Notes under the pieces: model-generated | Told to the model about the DNA's origin: nothing | Databases searched by the model: none | What the model saw: only the letters and a program-made list of their open reading frames with translations | Translations under genes and position numbers: made by a program | NCBI RefSeq assembly: GCF_004770475.1 | Contig: NZ_RQHK01000002.1 | Location: 1,032,001-1,096,000 of the forward strand | Direction: 5' to 3' | Length of the DNA: 64,000 nucleotides | Source: Leptospira mtsangambouensis | GTDB taxonomy: Bacteria > Spirochaetota > Leptospiria > Leptospirales > Leptospiraceae | In this document: in pieces, positions 28,867 to 38,091 of the stretch | Numbering within the stretch: the stretch's first letter is position 1 | Layout of the letters: the number at the start of each line of letters is the position of its first letter

Positions 28867-29325
28867 ATGCCTATCCAAGACCAACTGAAAGAACTCGGTT
28901 TAGAAATTACTCCTGTTCCAGCGGCCCTCGCTTCCTATATCCCTTCCAAAAGGTCGGGAAACCTGATTTTTACTTCCGGACAACTTCCGCTCGTCGGAGG
29001 AAAACTACGAAAAACGGGAAAGGTTGGAAAAGACCTAAGTCTCGAGGAAGCCAAAGAAGAGGCAAAACAATGTGTTTTAAATGCTTTAGCGGCAACTCTA
29101 CTCCATATAGATTCTTTAGACAAAATCAAATCCATAGTGAAACTAGGAGTTTTTGTTTCAGGAACACCTGAATTCACCGAACAACACTTAGTTGCCAATG
29201 GTGCCTCAGAACTTCTTGCAGCCATTTTTGGTGAAAAAGGTAAACATGCTAGGTTTGCAATTGGCGTGAGTTCTCTTCCTCTTGATGCTTCCGTAGAATT
29301 GGAAATGGTTGCAGAAGTAGAATGA
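28867..29325 (+). CDS. RidA family enamine/imine deaminase
   Basis: A 152-residue member of the RidA (YjgF/YER057c) family, which hydrolyses reactive enamine intermediates released by PLP enzymes. FTSGQLPL is the family's entry motif. The C-terminal HARFAIGVSSLP places the Arg that binds the substrate carboxylate, followed by VELEMVAEVE with the conserved Glu. At 152 residues it is longer than archetypal RidA (~128), fitting one of the Rid2-like subgroups with an extended N-terminus. It overlaps the following gene by an ATGA. Functional subtype is not settled. Confidence 0.88.
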   Translation: MPIQDQLKELGLEITPVPAALASYIPSKRSGNLIFTSGQLPLVGGKLRKTGKVGKDLSLEEAKEEAKQCVLNALAATLLHIDSLDKIKSIVKLGVFVSGTPEFTEQHLVANGASELLAAIFGEKGKHARFAIGVSSLPLDASVELEMVAEVE

Positions 29326-29870
29326 CAAGTTCCCTTCTTTCCAAATTTTTTCTTGTTGTTCAATTTCTAAAAGAATCTTTATTATTTGTTCCAGACCTAA
29401 TCTTTGCTTGGTGGCACCTAACAAAGAAAATATTTTTGACACTTTACAGGTATTGGAATCATAAAATATTCTTTGATAAAATATTTTTTATTTTTTTATT
29501 TTTGCAACTTCTCTTTTCTGTTTTACCCTGGTTCTCATACCAAATTCGTTTTTTTGAAATTACAGAATCCATTTCCCTTGGTCCTAAATTAAATTCCGTG
29601 TTTATTCTTCTCGCACTTCTCAATTTTTTCTTTTTGGGATTTTGGAAATCATCGTGGACAAGGATTTGGTTTTTCGCAGGCCAAATGATTTCAATTGTAT
29701 TTGTGATTTGGGGATACTTAGACCCAAAACGTTATTTTTATGACTTTGTCAAACCGGAAGAAGTGGGACTGGGACTACCCTTCTATTTATTTTTGGGATC
29801 ATTATTCGGAGCCTTTGTCTTTGGATACCTTACCTTCAAAAGAGAGGATGAAGTTCTCGGCAGGATATAA
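29322..29870 (+). CDS. Hypothetical four-helix membrane protein
   Basis: A 182-residue integral membrane protein with four clear hydrophobic helices (near residues 45-68, 85-102, 115-135 and 155-175) and a Phe/Trp-rich N-terminus. The start overlaps the ridA stop (ATGA), indicating translational coupling. I recognise no family. A charged C-terminus (FKREDEVLGRI) follows the last helix. It ends just before a long hairpin. Confidence 0.6.
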   Translation: MTSSLLSKFFLVVQFLKESLLFVPDLIFAWWHLTKKIFLTLYRYWNHKIFFDKIFFIFLFLQLLFSVLPWFSYQIRFFEITESISLGPKLNSVFILLALLNFFFLGFWKSSWTRIWFFAGQMISIVFVIWGYLDPKRYFYDFVKPEEVGLGLPFYLFLGSLFGAFVFGYLTFKREDEVLGRI

Positions 29871-29884
29871 AAAACCAAACCAAA

Positions 29885-29925
29885 CCAAACAAATTGCCTG
29901 ATACTCCATCGGGCAATTTGTTTGG
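29885..29925. terminator. Bidirectional hairpin terminator between the ridA and clp operons
   Basis: A perfect 14-base-pair stem, CCAAACAAATTGCC with GGCAATTTGTTTGG, encloses a 13-base loop. On the minus strand it is followed by a T-rich stretch ending in six T residues, so it best serves clpA; the plus side lacks a clean T-run. Confidence 0.75.
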
Positions 29926-29959
29926 TGCTAAAATCTAAAAAACTTTTTTCCTAACAGCT

Positions 29960-32227
29960 TTACTCGTTCTCTTCCAAAATTTCAAGAACCGCCTTTCCCT
30001 CTTTTTCAATTACATCCACGAGATAACGAGTTCCCTTATCTTTTTGGAAAAGAATTTTTTTAGAGAGAGGTTTTCCAATCTCTGCATTTAAAATTCTTTG
30101 GATGGGCCTTGCCCCCATTGCTTTGTCGTAACCTGTTTCAGCCAAATGCCGCACGGCTTTCTCTGACAACTCCAAATGGATTCCCTTTTCGGTTGCCTTT
30201 GTTTGCAAAGTACGGAACATTCTTTTGACCACGAGCTCCACTACCGGAATGGAAAGAGCTCCAAATTCGACAACTGCTGTGAGTCGGTTTCGAAACTCAG
30301 GAGTAAATGTCCTTTCAATGGCCTTTAGAGACCTGTCATCATAACGGTCAGAATCAAAACCGAGAAGGGGTTTGGAACTTTCCTGAGCACCCGTATTTGT
30401 GGTTAAGATCAGAATTACATTGCGAAAATCTGCTTTTTTACCAGTGCTATCTGTGAGTGTGGCATGGTCCATTACCTGCAATAAAATATTATAAATATCT
30501 TCGTGTGCCTTTTCTATTTCATCGAATAACAACACACAGTGGGGATTTTTAGCTACGGCATCTGTCAGTTGACCACCTTGGTCATAACCCACGTATCCGG
30601 GAGGACTTCCAATCAGACGTGAAACGGAATGTTTTTCCATATATTCACTCATATCAAAACGCAGAAACTCCACTCCCATTTTTTCTGCCAAAGTTTTTGC
30701 CACTTCTGTTTTACCGACACCAGTAGGACCAACAAAAAGGAAACTACCAATTGGTTTTCCTTCGTCACTGAGACCAGAACGAGAATAATGGATGGCATCT
30801 ACCACTTGTTCGATGGCATGATCCTGTCCAAAGACAATGGATTTAATTTCGGAATCCAGATTTTCTAATTTCTTTTTATCATCTGCTTTGACAGTTTTTT
30901 CTGGAATTTTGGCAATTTTGGCCACAAGGGATTCAATTTCTAAAATCCCAACTTGTTTTTTGGCCTTTTCTTTTTTCTCATCACGTAACTTCACAAAGGC
31001 GCCAGATTCATCCATTAAATCAATGGCTTTGTCTGGTAAAAACCTATCTCTTAGGTGAAGACTAGATAAATCCACACAGGCTTCGATGGCTTTGGCACTG
31101 TAGGTCACACCATGAAAAGATTCATATTTAGGTTTAAGTCCTTTTAAGATTTCGATCGCATCTTCTCTGGAAGGTTCAGTCACTTCAATCTTTTGAAACC
31201 TACGAGAGAGTGCATGATCTTTTTCAAAGATCGATTTATATTCTTTGTATGTTGTGGTCCCAATGCATTTGAGTTCTCCATTGGCAAGGGCTGGTTTCAT
31301 CAAATTGGAAGCATCTAAACTTCCACCGGAGACTGCTCCAGCTCCCACAATGGTATGGATTTCGTCCACAAAGATGATTCGTTCTGGTTTACCAACTACT
31401 TCTTGTAAGATGGCCTTTAGACGTTCTTCAAATTCTCCACGAAATTTGGTTCCTGCCATCACAAGTCCCATATCAAGTGAATATATTTCTAGATTCAGTA
31501 AACTTTTTGGTACAAGCCCCTTTACCACTCGTTCGGCGATTCCTTCAACAATCGAGGTTTTTCCTACTCCCGCTTCCCCTACAAAAATAGGATTATTTTT
31601 ACGACGCCGCGATAAAATATGAATGGTTCTTTCAATTTCCACTTCTCGACCAATGCATGGATCTAATTTTCCTAACCTAGCCCTTTCTGTGAGATTGACA
31701 CAAAACTTTTCCAGCGCGGATTTACGGGATCCTGTTTCACCTTCTTCTGGTTCAATTTCTTCTGAAAAATTAAGTTCTTCTGGTTCCGATTCTTTTTTGA
31801 TCCCATGCGAGATGTATTTGATCACATCCAGACGGTTGACTTCTTGTTTGGCCAATAGATAAAAGGCTTGGCTATCTTCTTCTCGAAAGAGGGCCACAAG
31901 CACATTGTTTCCATCCACTTCTTCTTTTCCTGAATTTTGGACATGGAAGGCCGCAAATTGAATGACAAACTGCACTCCCACCGTGTACCTAGGTTGGATT
32001 TTTAAATCGGGAACGGCAATGGTAGAAAGGTCTTCTTCAAAGTACTCGGTGAGTTCCTTACGAAGTTGGTCCAAATCACATCCTACATGAATCAAAACAT
32101 CCTTTGTTTTTTCATTAAAAGTCAGACCATATAACAAGTGTTCTAATGTGATAAATTCGTGGTGGTATTTACTTGCCTCTTTGCCTGCAAGTTCTAGGGT
32201 TTTTTCTAAATCCAGGGAAAGGTTCAT
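29960..32227 (-). CDS. clpA: ATP-dependent Clp protease ATP-binding subunit ClpA
   Basis: A 755-residue Hsp100 unfoldase that feeds substrates to ClpP. The start MNLSLDLEK at 32227 follows a strong AGGAGG; an earlier in-frame ATG lacks support. The N-terminal Clp repeat domain (about 1-145) is followed by AAA module 1 (Walker [10 protein letters not shown], Walker [11 protein letters not shown]) and module 2 ([20 protein letters not shown]). The [11 protein letters not shown] pore loop is present. The short linker between modules and adjacency to clpS mark it as ClpA rather than ClpB or ClpC. Its ATG overlaps the clpS stop. Confidence 0.97.
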   Translation of the reverse strand: MNLSLDLEKTLELAGKEASKYHHEFITLEHLLYGLTFNEKTKDVLIHVGCDLDQLRKELTEYFEEDLSTIAVPDLKIQPRYTVGVQFVIQFAAFHVQNSGKEEVDGNNVLVALFREEDSQAFYLLAKQEVNRLDVIKYISHGIKKESEPEELNFSEEIEPEEGETGSRKSALEKFCVNLTERARLGKLDPCIGREVEIERTIHILSRRRKNNPIFVGEAGVGKTSIVEGIAERVVKGLVPKSLLNLEIYSLDMGLVMAGTKFRGEFEERLKAILQEVVGKPERIIFVDEIHTIVGAGAVSGGSLDASNLMKPALANGELKCIGTTTYKEYKSIFEKDHALSRRFQKIEVTEPSREDAIEILKGLKPKYESFHGVTYSAKAIEACVDLSSLHLRDRFLPDKAIDLMDESGAFVKLRDEKKEKAKKQVGILEIESLVAKIAKIPEKTVKADDKKKLENLDSEIKSIVFGQDHAIEQVVDAIHYSRSGLSDEGKPIGSFLFVGPTGVGKTEVAKTLAEKMGVEFLRFDMSEYMEKHSVSRLIGSPPGYVGYDQGGQLTDAVAKNPHCVLLFDEIEKAHEDIYNILLQVMDHATLTDSTGKKADFRNVILILTTNTGAQESSKPLLGFDSDRYDDRSLKAIERTFTPEFRNRLTAVVEFGALSIPVVELVVKRMFRTLQTKATEKGIHLELSEKAVRHLAETGYDKAMGARPIQRILNAEIGKPLSKKILFQKDKGTRYLVDVIEKEGKAVLEILEENE

Positions 32228-32565
32228 TCGTCCTCCTCTTTTGCCAATTGGCATTGTAATGGATGTCCTGCGTCGTCCGCAAGTTTATGTACTTCTGCTA
32301 CCTTTGTTCTTGCAATGTCCAAAGAATACACCCCGCAAACGGCTGACCCAGAAGTATGAGCCTTCCACATTATTTGACGAGATTCTTCCATAGATTTCCG
32401 AAAGACATTGGCAAGTACATATACCACAAATTCCTGCGGGGTGTAGTCATCGTTGATGAGAATCACTTTATACCGGTCAGGTTTTTTTAATTTCTTTTTC
32501 TGTTTTTCTCTTTCGAGAAGTTCCACGTTCATATCGGTATAAGATTTGCGTTTTGGATCTGACAC
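32224..32565 (-). CDS. clpS: Clp protease adaptor ClpS
   Basis: A 113-residue N-recognin that delivers proteins bearing destabilising N-terminal residues to ClpAP. YKVILINDDYTPQEFVV contains the Asn-Asp pair that binds the substrate amino terminus, and MWKAHTSGSAVCGVYS carries the HxxG segment of the pocket. A charged N-terminal extension (to about residue 30) is the part that enters the ClpA pore. Translation starts at GTG, eight bases after GGAGGG. It abuts the upstream gene with no spacer and overlaps clpA by ATGA. Confidence 0.97.
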   Translation of the reverse strand: MSDPKRKSYTDMNVELLEREKQKKKLKKPDRYKVILINDDYTPQEFVVYVLANVFRKSMEESRQIMWKAHTSGSAVCGVYSLDIARTKVAEVHKLADDAGHPLQCQLAKEEDE

Positions 32566-33732
32566 TTAAGTTCCCTCCCGAAGCGATTTGATAGGAGACT
32601 GTGAATTATAAGCGGAAATATTATCCCTTTCCATCACAATCTCTCGTTCCAAATAGGATTCAATAGCCGCTCTGCCCTGTTCATTATAAATATGATGCAA
32701 ACTATACATGGGAACCGCTTCGTAACCTCTTAAGAATTTATGTTCCCCTTGGGCACCGGCCTCCACTCGTTCCATTTTATGTTCAATTGCAAAATCAATC
32801 AATCGGTAATAACAACATTCAAAGTGTAAATTGGGAACATGTTCCAAAGCTCCCCAATACCTTCCGAATAAAAACCCGTCTCGAAAAACATTCCAACTTC
32901 CACCAACTGGTTTCCCTAAAGGGTCACTTGCCAATACAAGAACCAAACGATGGCGAAAACTACGATGCATTTCCAAAAAGAATTTTCGATTCAAATAGGC
33001 CTGGCCCCATTTTTTCGAATGGGTATCCTGATAAAACGTAAAAAATATATGAGCATGATCCTCGGTAATCTGGTCACCGGTAAGGGTTTGGATCACAAGA
33101 CCCGATTCCGAAATTTTTCTTCGTTCTTGGCGGATTGTCTTTCTACGGTCTTTGACAAGAGTGGATAAAAACTCTTCGAAATTCGCAAAACCTTTGTTAA
33201 ACCAGTGGTATTGGTGAGAAAGTCTTGGAGCAAAGGAATTTTGGATGCCTAACTTCTGTTCGTTTTCCTTACAAAACAAAATATGAACAGAAGACGTTTC
33301 TTTTTCCTTTCCAAATTGAATCAGCCTTTGCAGGAGATGAGAACCAAGAGAATCTTTTTCCGTATCGCTTAACTCGGCGGAAAATAAAATTCGATTCCCC
33401 GTCACGGGTGTGAAAGGAACGGCCACCGTCAATTTTGGGTAATAAGGAATTCCTGCCCGGTGGAATGCATTGGCCCATTGGAAATCAAAAATATATTCGC
33501 CATACGAATCACTGCGAAGGTAAGCAGGCAGGACAGCTTTTAAAATTCCCTCTTTTCTAGCAGAAACAAGGACCGGGATCCAATCCCCATTCCCGATACA
33601 ACCAGCATTTTCTAACCCGGAAAGAAATTCGTATTCTTGAAAAACGGAATCAGCTGGTACAAGAAGATTCCATTCCTCTTCAGTAAAGTCTCGAAAACTT
33701 TCGGAAATTTTTATCTCAAATGTTTCACTCAA
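32566..33732 (-). CDS. FemAB/GNAT-like acyltransferase (PF04339 type)
   Basis: A 388-residue cytoplasmic protein of the FemAB-like family now often grouped under GNAT-fold peptidoglycan enzymes. Landmarks are PAYLRSDSYGEYIFDFQW, LTVAVPFTPVTGNR, the basic segment KDRRKTIRQERRK and VEAGAQGEHKFLRGYE near the C-terminus, which are all features of the family. The molecular function of these proteins is unproven. It starts at TTG and ends exactly where clpS begins, so it is the first gene of a clpS-clpA operon. Because FemX, Aat and Ate aminoacyl transferases share this fold, a role in tagging N-degron substrates is conceivable, but this is inference. Confidence 0.75.
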   Translation of the reverse strand: MSETFEIKISESFRDFTEEEWNLLVPADSVFQEYEFLSGLENAGCIGNGDWIPVLVSARKEGILKAVLPAYLRSDSYGEYIFDFQWANAFHRAGIPYYPKLTVAVPFTPVTGNRILFSAELSDTEKDSLGSHLLQRLIQFGKEKETSSVHILFCKENEQKLGIQNSFAPRLSHQYHWFNKGFANFEEFLSTLVKDRRKTIRQERRKISESGLVIQTLTGDQITEDHAHIFFTFYQDTHSKKWGQAYLNRKFFLEMHRSFRHRLVLVLASDPLGKPVGGSWNVFRDGFLFGRYWGALEHVPNLHFECCYYRLIDFAIEHKMERVEAGAQGEHKFLRGYEAVPMYSLHHIYNEQGRAAIESYLEREIVMERDNISAYNSQSPIKSLREGT

Positions 33733-33747
33733 TGTAGATCTTAGACT

Positions 33748-36700
33748 CTAACCCACAACATCTTGTTTGTTTTGTTTTTTCCGAATGTGGTCAAGAAGCC
33801 TTTGCAAACTTGGATTTTCTGGGTCCAATTCCAAAGCAGAACTTAGGATGTTTTCTGCCCGAGAAAAGTTTTTATCAGCCAAGTAAGTCTGCCCTAAATT
33901 GATCAAATTTTTGACATGGTTTGGATCACGAAGGCGAACCCTTTCTCCAAAATCAATGGCTGTTTTGATATCGGCCACTTTCCTTGCACAAAAAGCAGTG
34001 ATGTACATAATCTCCGTATCCATTGGTTTTAACAAACTATAGTCTTTGGCCATTTTTTTGGCGTTTCCATAGTCTTTGAGTTTTAAATAGAGTTGGATGA
34101 ATTTCTTTTTGATTTCAGGAATGTTTTCTTCCAAAGAATTGGCTTTTTCTAAATACGAAACTGCCTCTTGGAGGTCCGAAGATTCACTCGCCTCTTTTGC
34201 TTTGTGGAGTAAGGATTGAATTTCTTTTAGTTTTTCTTTCTCAATTTTATAACGTTCTTTTTCTTCAATAAAAGAAACTCTTAAAAGTGATAAATCGTCG
34301 GTTAGGCTACCATATTGGCGCAGCTCTTCATAAATCCGGTCCAAATCTCCTTTTCCCGATTCCACAACGCGAAGAAAAAGTCTTTCGTCTTCATTGATGA
34401 CTCGCTTCCCATCTTCTGTATGTGAGATGAGTAAATCATCACGCCCGTCAGATCCAGCCAGTAGAACATCTCCTGCTTCCAACTGAAATGTTTTGATATA
34501 TAAATTTCCTTGGACTCCAGAAGTTCCTAGTTTTCGAAACATAAGTTCGTTTTCAATAAAACTGGCAATTCCATCTCGGTACAAAACCATCCAAGGATGT
34601 TCTGCATTAATAAAATACAAAAGACCTGTTTCATTATCGATGAGTCCAAGAACCAATGAAACAAGCATGGAACCGTCAAAACCTTCAAAGATTTTATGAA
34701 GTTCTAAAAAGGTATTTTTGATCCAACGTTCCGGATAAGTATTGCGAGCCTCACTTAAAAGTTGAGTTCTTGTGATGATCGATTCAAAAACAGAACCAAG
34801 AACAAGCGCTCCTCCAGCACCTTGCATGGACTTACCCATTGCATCTGCATTTAAAAATACAGTATAGGAACGATTGTTTAAAAAAATCTGATTGGCAATA
34901 TTCAAATCCCCACCGATTTCTTTTTCATATTGGCGGAAGGTGAATTTTTTCTTTTGTTCTAGTAAAAAATCAACCTGGACATTATCATGATTCGCATTAT
35001 TTGCATTAAACGGCTGCAAAAGAAGCGAGGTTAAAAAATAATCTCCATCTTGTTGGTGTTTTAAGGATTGGACCTCTTTTAAAGAATTTTCCAATTCCTT
35101 CGTGCGTTCCTGCACCTTTACTTCCAATTGGTCAGCGTATTGTTCCAATTTTTTTCTGGCTGCTTGGATTGAACGCACCATTCTGTTAAATGATCTTGCC
35201 ATAAATCCAATGTCATCTTCCACATGAACTGTCAGTCTATGTTCTAAGTTCCCGGAGTTTACCTCTGTTAAACCTTCTATGATTTGTTCAATTGGTCTTA
35301 AAAGTGCAATTAGGAAAAACAATCTGTATCCAAAAATGACAAGCACCGCTAGAGACAAAACACCAATGATCCAAGGAAGTGTGACTTCTTCCTGGAATTC
35401 CCGGTAATCCAAATAAGGATAACCCACTTCATGGATGAGTCCTTTTTCTTTATCCACCACCAGATAACTTACATAAAACGAGTATTCTGGATTGTTCTCG
35501 GCAAATTTAACCCGACCCCGGTAATTTCTGTCTCCATGATTCGGCATAGGGGAAAACATTTGATCCAGGACTTCGAATTTTTTTTCTTCAGGAATGTCCG
35601 CCTCTAAAACAGTCCGTGCTGCGCCATAAAAACCGGATAGTGGTCCATCTTTTTTGGAAACCAATGACTCCGCCCCTTCGGAAAAATTTTTTACGGGGAC
35701 TTCTCTTAATTTATTTCTAGTGTAGAGGATTTTACGTTTTTCAGATTCCAATTCTTGGATGAGAAGTTCCGGGCTTGTCACTTGATCCAATGCCAAAAGC
35801 CGTTTGATTTCAGCAGCATAACCTTTGCTTGACTCTGGTAACTTTGAAAAAAGACGACTTGTTTTTTCTTTCCAATCAGAACTTTGTTTGTAAGAAAGAA
35901 TGGTTTCCAAAGCCCAGGAATTCCAATATTCTGATTCGTAACTTGCAGGTTCCACAGAAGTTTCTTCGAATCCTTTTTTACGAACAAACTCTTTCTCGTT
36001 AATATCATAAGTATAATGAAAACTGGGAACTTGGTCCGTTTCGATTCCTGCGATGTAATTTTTGGCTCTGGCTGTATGCACCATATCATAGTTTGATTCA
36101 GACTGTTGGATGACAGAATAAGCAACAAGCTGCAAAACTAACAAAAATGATGCGAGAGATATTCCAATAATTCGTGAAATAATCGTAGTTTTGTCTTTTG
36201 TATTATTGATATAAACTACATTGGCAACAAACAAACCAACTACCAAAACTAAATCCGTAATGGTTTGGTATAGCCCGCGACCAATGGCTCCATCCCTTGA
36301 TTGTGCATTCATAATTCCTGGTAGGATGGTCACAAGGATAAAGGCGATGAGAATGCTTGCTGATGCAAACCTCGACTCTTTTGGCATTTTGAATATCTGC
36401 ACAATGGCAACGAAAGAAAAGGTAACAAAAAAAATCAGAACGATAATAGCATAAGCTTTGTAAAAAACAGGAACAGGAAAATCCCAATAATGACCACTAA
36501 AGAAAAATAACCTACCGGCTGTTAGGCTAATGTATACAAAGTAACCAGTTACAGTCACAACGACAAAGTTCATAACCCTAAAGAGGTATTTTTTTAATCG
36601 GGGGAAATAAACTTCGGGGTAACTTAAAAAAAAGCTGGTTAGGTATGTCGCTCCAGCCATAGCACCTATGATGACGAGCCATCGCAGATAGGCAGATGAA

Positions 36701-36897
36701 GGACCCATAAAAGAAAAATTAATGAGATACCCAAAATGAAACAGGCCAAGCCAGAGAGTACCCATTCCCAATTGATAGGTAGCTTCCGATTTTTCTTTCA
36801 CCGTCAAAAAAAATTGTGCATTGTAAAAAGTAAAAATAACACCGACGAGCGAGCCGAATGTATAAAAATCAAACGCTATATTTCCCCAAGAGTTCAT
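33748..36897 (-). CDS. 7TM-HAMP-SpoIIE serine/threonine phosphatase with TPR tail
   Basis: A 1049-residue multidomain signalling protein. Residues 1-235 form seven membrane helices, residues about 240-262 an eighth, and about 263-505 an extracytoplasmic sensor. A ninth helix (508-530) leads into HAMP (about 531-585), a coiled coil, and a PP2C/SpoIIE phosphatase domain (about 640-850). Metal-binding acids are kept in GGDLNIAN, NADAMGKSMQG and AGSDGRDD. At least three TPR units follow (about 870-1045). The likely substrate is a phosphorylated anti-anti-sigma protein, as is usual for SpoIIE-type enzymes, but none is encoded nearby. Start ATG with AGGG ten bases upstream. Confidence 0.9.
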   Translation of the reverse strand: MNSWGNIAFDFYTFGSLVGVIFTFYNAQFFLTVKEKSEATYQLGMGTLWLGLFHFGYLINFSFMGPSSAYLRWLVIIGAMAGATYLTSFFLSYPEVYFPRLKKYLFRVMNFVVVTVTGYFVYISLTAGRLFFFSGHYWDFPVPVFYKAYAIIVLIFFVTFSFVAIVQIFKMPKESRFASASILIAFILVTILPGIMNAQSRDGAIGRGLYQTITDLVLVVGLFVANVVYINNTKDKTTIISRIIGISLASFLLVLQLVAYSVIQQSESNYDMVHTARAKNYIAGIETDQVPSFHYTYDINEKEFVRKKGFEETSVEPASYESEYWNSWALETILSYKQSSDWKEKTSRLFSKLPESSKGYAAEIKRLLALDQVTSPELLIQELESEKRKILYTRNKLREVPVKNFSEGAESLVSKKDGPLSGFYGAARTVLEADIPEEKKFEVLDQMFSPMPNHGDRNYRGRVKFAENNPEYSFYVSYLVVDKEKGLIHEVGYPYLDYREFQEEVTLPWIIGVLSLAVLVIFGYRLFFLIALLRPIEQIIEGLTEVNSGNLEHRLTVHVEDDIGFMARSFNRMVRSIQAARKKLEQYADQLEVKVQERTKELENSLKEVQSLKHQQDGDYFLTSLLLQPFNANNANHDNVQVDFLLEQKKKFTFRQYEKEIGGDLNIANQIFLNNRSYTVFLNADAMGKSMQGAGGALVLGSVFESIITRTQLLSEARNTYPERWIKNTFLELHKIFEGFDGSMLVSLVLGLIDNETGLLYFINAEHPWMVLYRDGIASFIENELMFRKLGTSGVQGNLYIKTFQLEAGDVLLAGSDGRDDLLISHTEDGKRVINEDERLFLRVVESGKGDLDRIYEELRQYGSLTDDLSLLRVSFIEEKERYKIEKEKLKEIQSLLHKAKEASESSDLQEAVSYLEKANSLEENIPEIKKKFIQLYLKLKDYGNAKKMAKDYSLLKPMDTEIMYITAFCARKVADIKTAIDFGERVRLRDPNHVKNLINLGQTYLADKNFSRAENILSSALELDPENPSLQRLLDHIRKKQNKQDVVG

Positions 36898-36924
36898 GGG
36901 TGAAAACCCTAACAGAAGATCAAA

Positions 36925-37566
36925 TCATGTCAACTTTGTATTTCTTTTCTTCCTAATTTGGTATAGAAAGTACAAAAATAAACAAATGAGAACTATTCCA
37001 ATGGTTTGATTGTAGTATGATAACATAACAACGATTTGGTTCCAATTGGACCCTAGCAGGGAACCTCCCGAAAGTAAGAGTCCACACCAAATCGAAATAG
37101 CCAAAGAATATAGAAGGACAAATTTAATGACGTTCATTTTGGCCATACCCGCAACAATGGAGACAAAAAACCGAATCCCTGCCGAAAACCGTGACAAGAG
37201 GACAACGATCACTTCATGTTTTCGAAACCAAACGAGAGTCTTATGTAAATTTTCTTCTTGGTAGAGTGCGGCCAAAAAAGGAAACTTAGATCGTTTTAGA
37301 AATTGTAAGATCCTTTCCCCAAAAAAATACATGGCCAGGGCCCCCAAAAGGTTTCCCAAGTAGGTTGCCCAGATGATCGATGATAAGGAGAGTGAAGAGC
37401 CGGGACTTGAAGATAAAAACCCAGAAAAGACTGTGACAGTATCCCCTGGCCAAGGGGGGAAAATATTTTCCAGAAAGTTAGAAAAACAAAAAAAGGCCCA
37501 AAGTACAGCCGGGGGCAATGCAAGGATCCGATTCAAAAACACATCAAATTCTAAGAAATCCAGCAC
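36925..37566 (-). CDS. DedA/VTT family membrane protein
   Basis: A 213-residue inner-membrane protein of the DedA (VTT) family, implicated in undecaprenyl-phosphate or phospholipid flipping and proton-motive-force homeostasis. The FPPWPGDTVTVFSGFLS segment near the N-terminus and RFSAGIRFFVSIVAGMAKM in the middle correspond to the re-entrant loops with conserved acidic and Arg residues. It starts at GTG. The gene precedes the SpoIIE protein by 27 bases on the same strand and could be cotranscribed. Confidence 0.92.
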   Translation of the reverse strand: MLDFLEFDVFLNRILALPPAVLWAFFCFSNFLENIFPPWPGDTVTVFSGFLSSSPGSSLSLSSIIWATYLGNLLGALAMYFFGERILQFLKRSKFPFLAALYQEENLHKTLVWFRKHEVIVVLLSRFSAGIRFFVSIVAGMAKMNVIKFVLLYSLAISIWCGLLLSGGSLLGSNWNQIVVMLSYYNQTIGIVLICLFLYFLYQIRKKRNTKLT

Positions 37567-37657
37567 AAAAGAAGAGGATATGTTTCCAAACCAGATGGCA
37601 ACAAAGATTTAAAAAAATGAATGGAAGGAATCACTAGTTTCACATTTGCTTTCCCTA

Positions 37658-38089
37658 ATGCTTCGATTTTTGCCTATTTTACTTCTTGTTCTCTGGGAAT
37701 GTCGCCCGGTTCCTCAAACCGAAATCTATCGATTTGATCAAATCGTTGTGACAAAATACCCGATGAATGCTCCGCCCGCATTTCCTCAGTCCTTTTTTCC
37801 TGAAAAAGCGCAACTACTACAATCCAGCGAATTCAAAACAAGTCATATCCATACAAAGGAAGCAAGCCTACTTCTGGAATCAGAAGAAAGTTTGGAGATG
37901 ATTCAAAAAAGAATCGAAGCAAGAGCCGCACAAGGTGATTGGAAACTCATCGAAAAAAGCGAAAAAAATGGTGAGGTTTCCTACTTACTAGAAGGTTTCA
38001 TTAAAAAATCCCTTTCCATCATTGTTTCCGCATCAGGAACAAATACTAATTACATTCGATTCTATTTCAGAAAACATTCTAGTTATTAA
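37658..38089 (+). CDS. Hypothetical lipoprotein
   Basis: A 143-residue protein from the ATG at 37658, with a hydrophobic signal and a possible spirochaetal lipobox LVLWEC. The mature part contains no domain I recognise; a helical stretch MIQKRIEARAAQGDWKLI is followed by beta-rich sequence. An in-frame TTG four codons upstream is the alternative start, and neither has a convincing ribosome site. It lies 2 bases before the AI-2E-type permease gene and is probably the first gene of that operon. Confidence 0.55.
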   Translation: MLRFLPILLLVLWECRPVPQTEIYRFDQIVVTKYPMNAPPAFPQSFFPEKAQLLQSSEFKTSHIHTKEASLLLESEESLEMIQKRIEARAAQGDWKLIEKSEKNGEVSYLLEGFIKKSLSIIVSASGTNTNYIRFYFRKHSSY

Positions 38090-38091
38090 AA

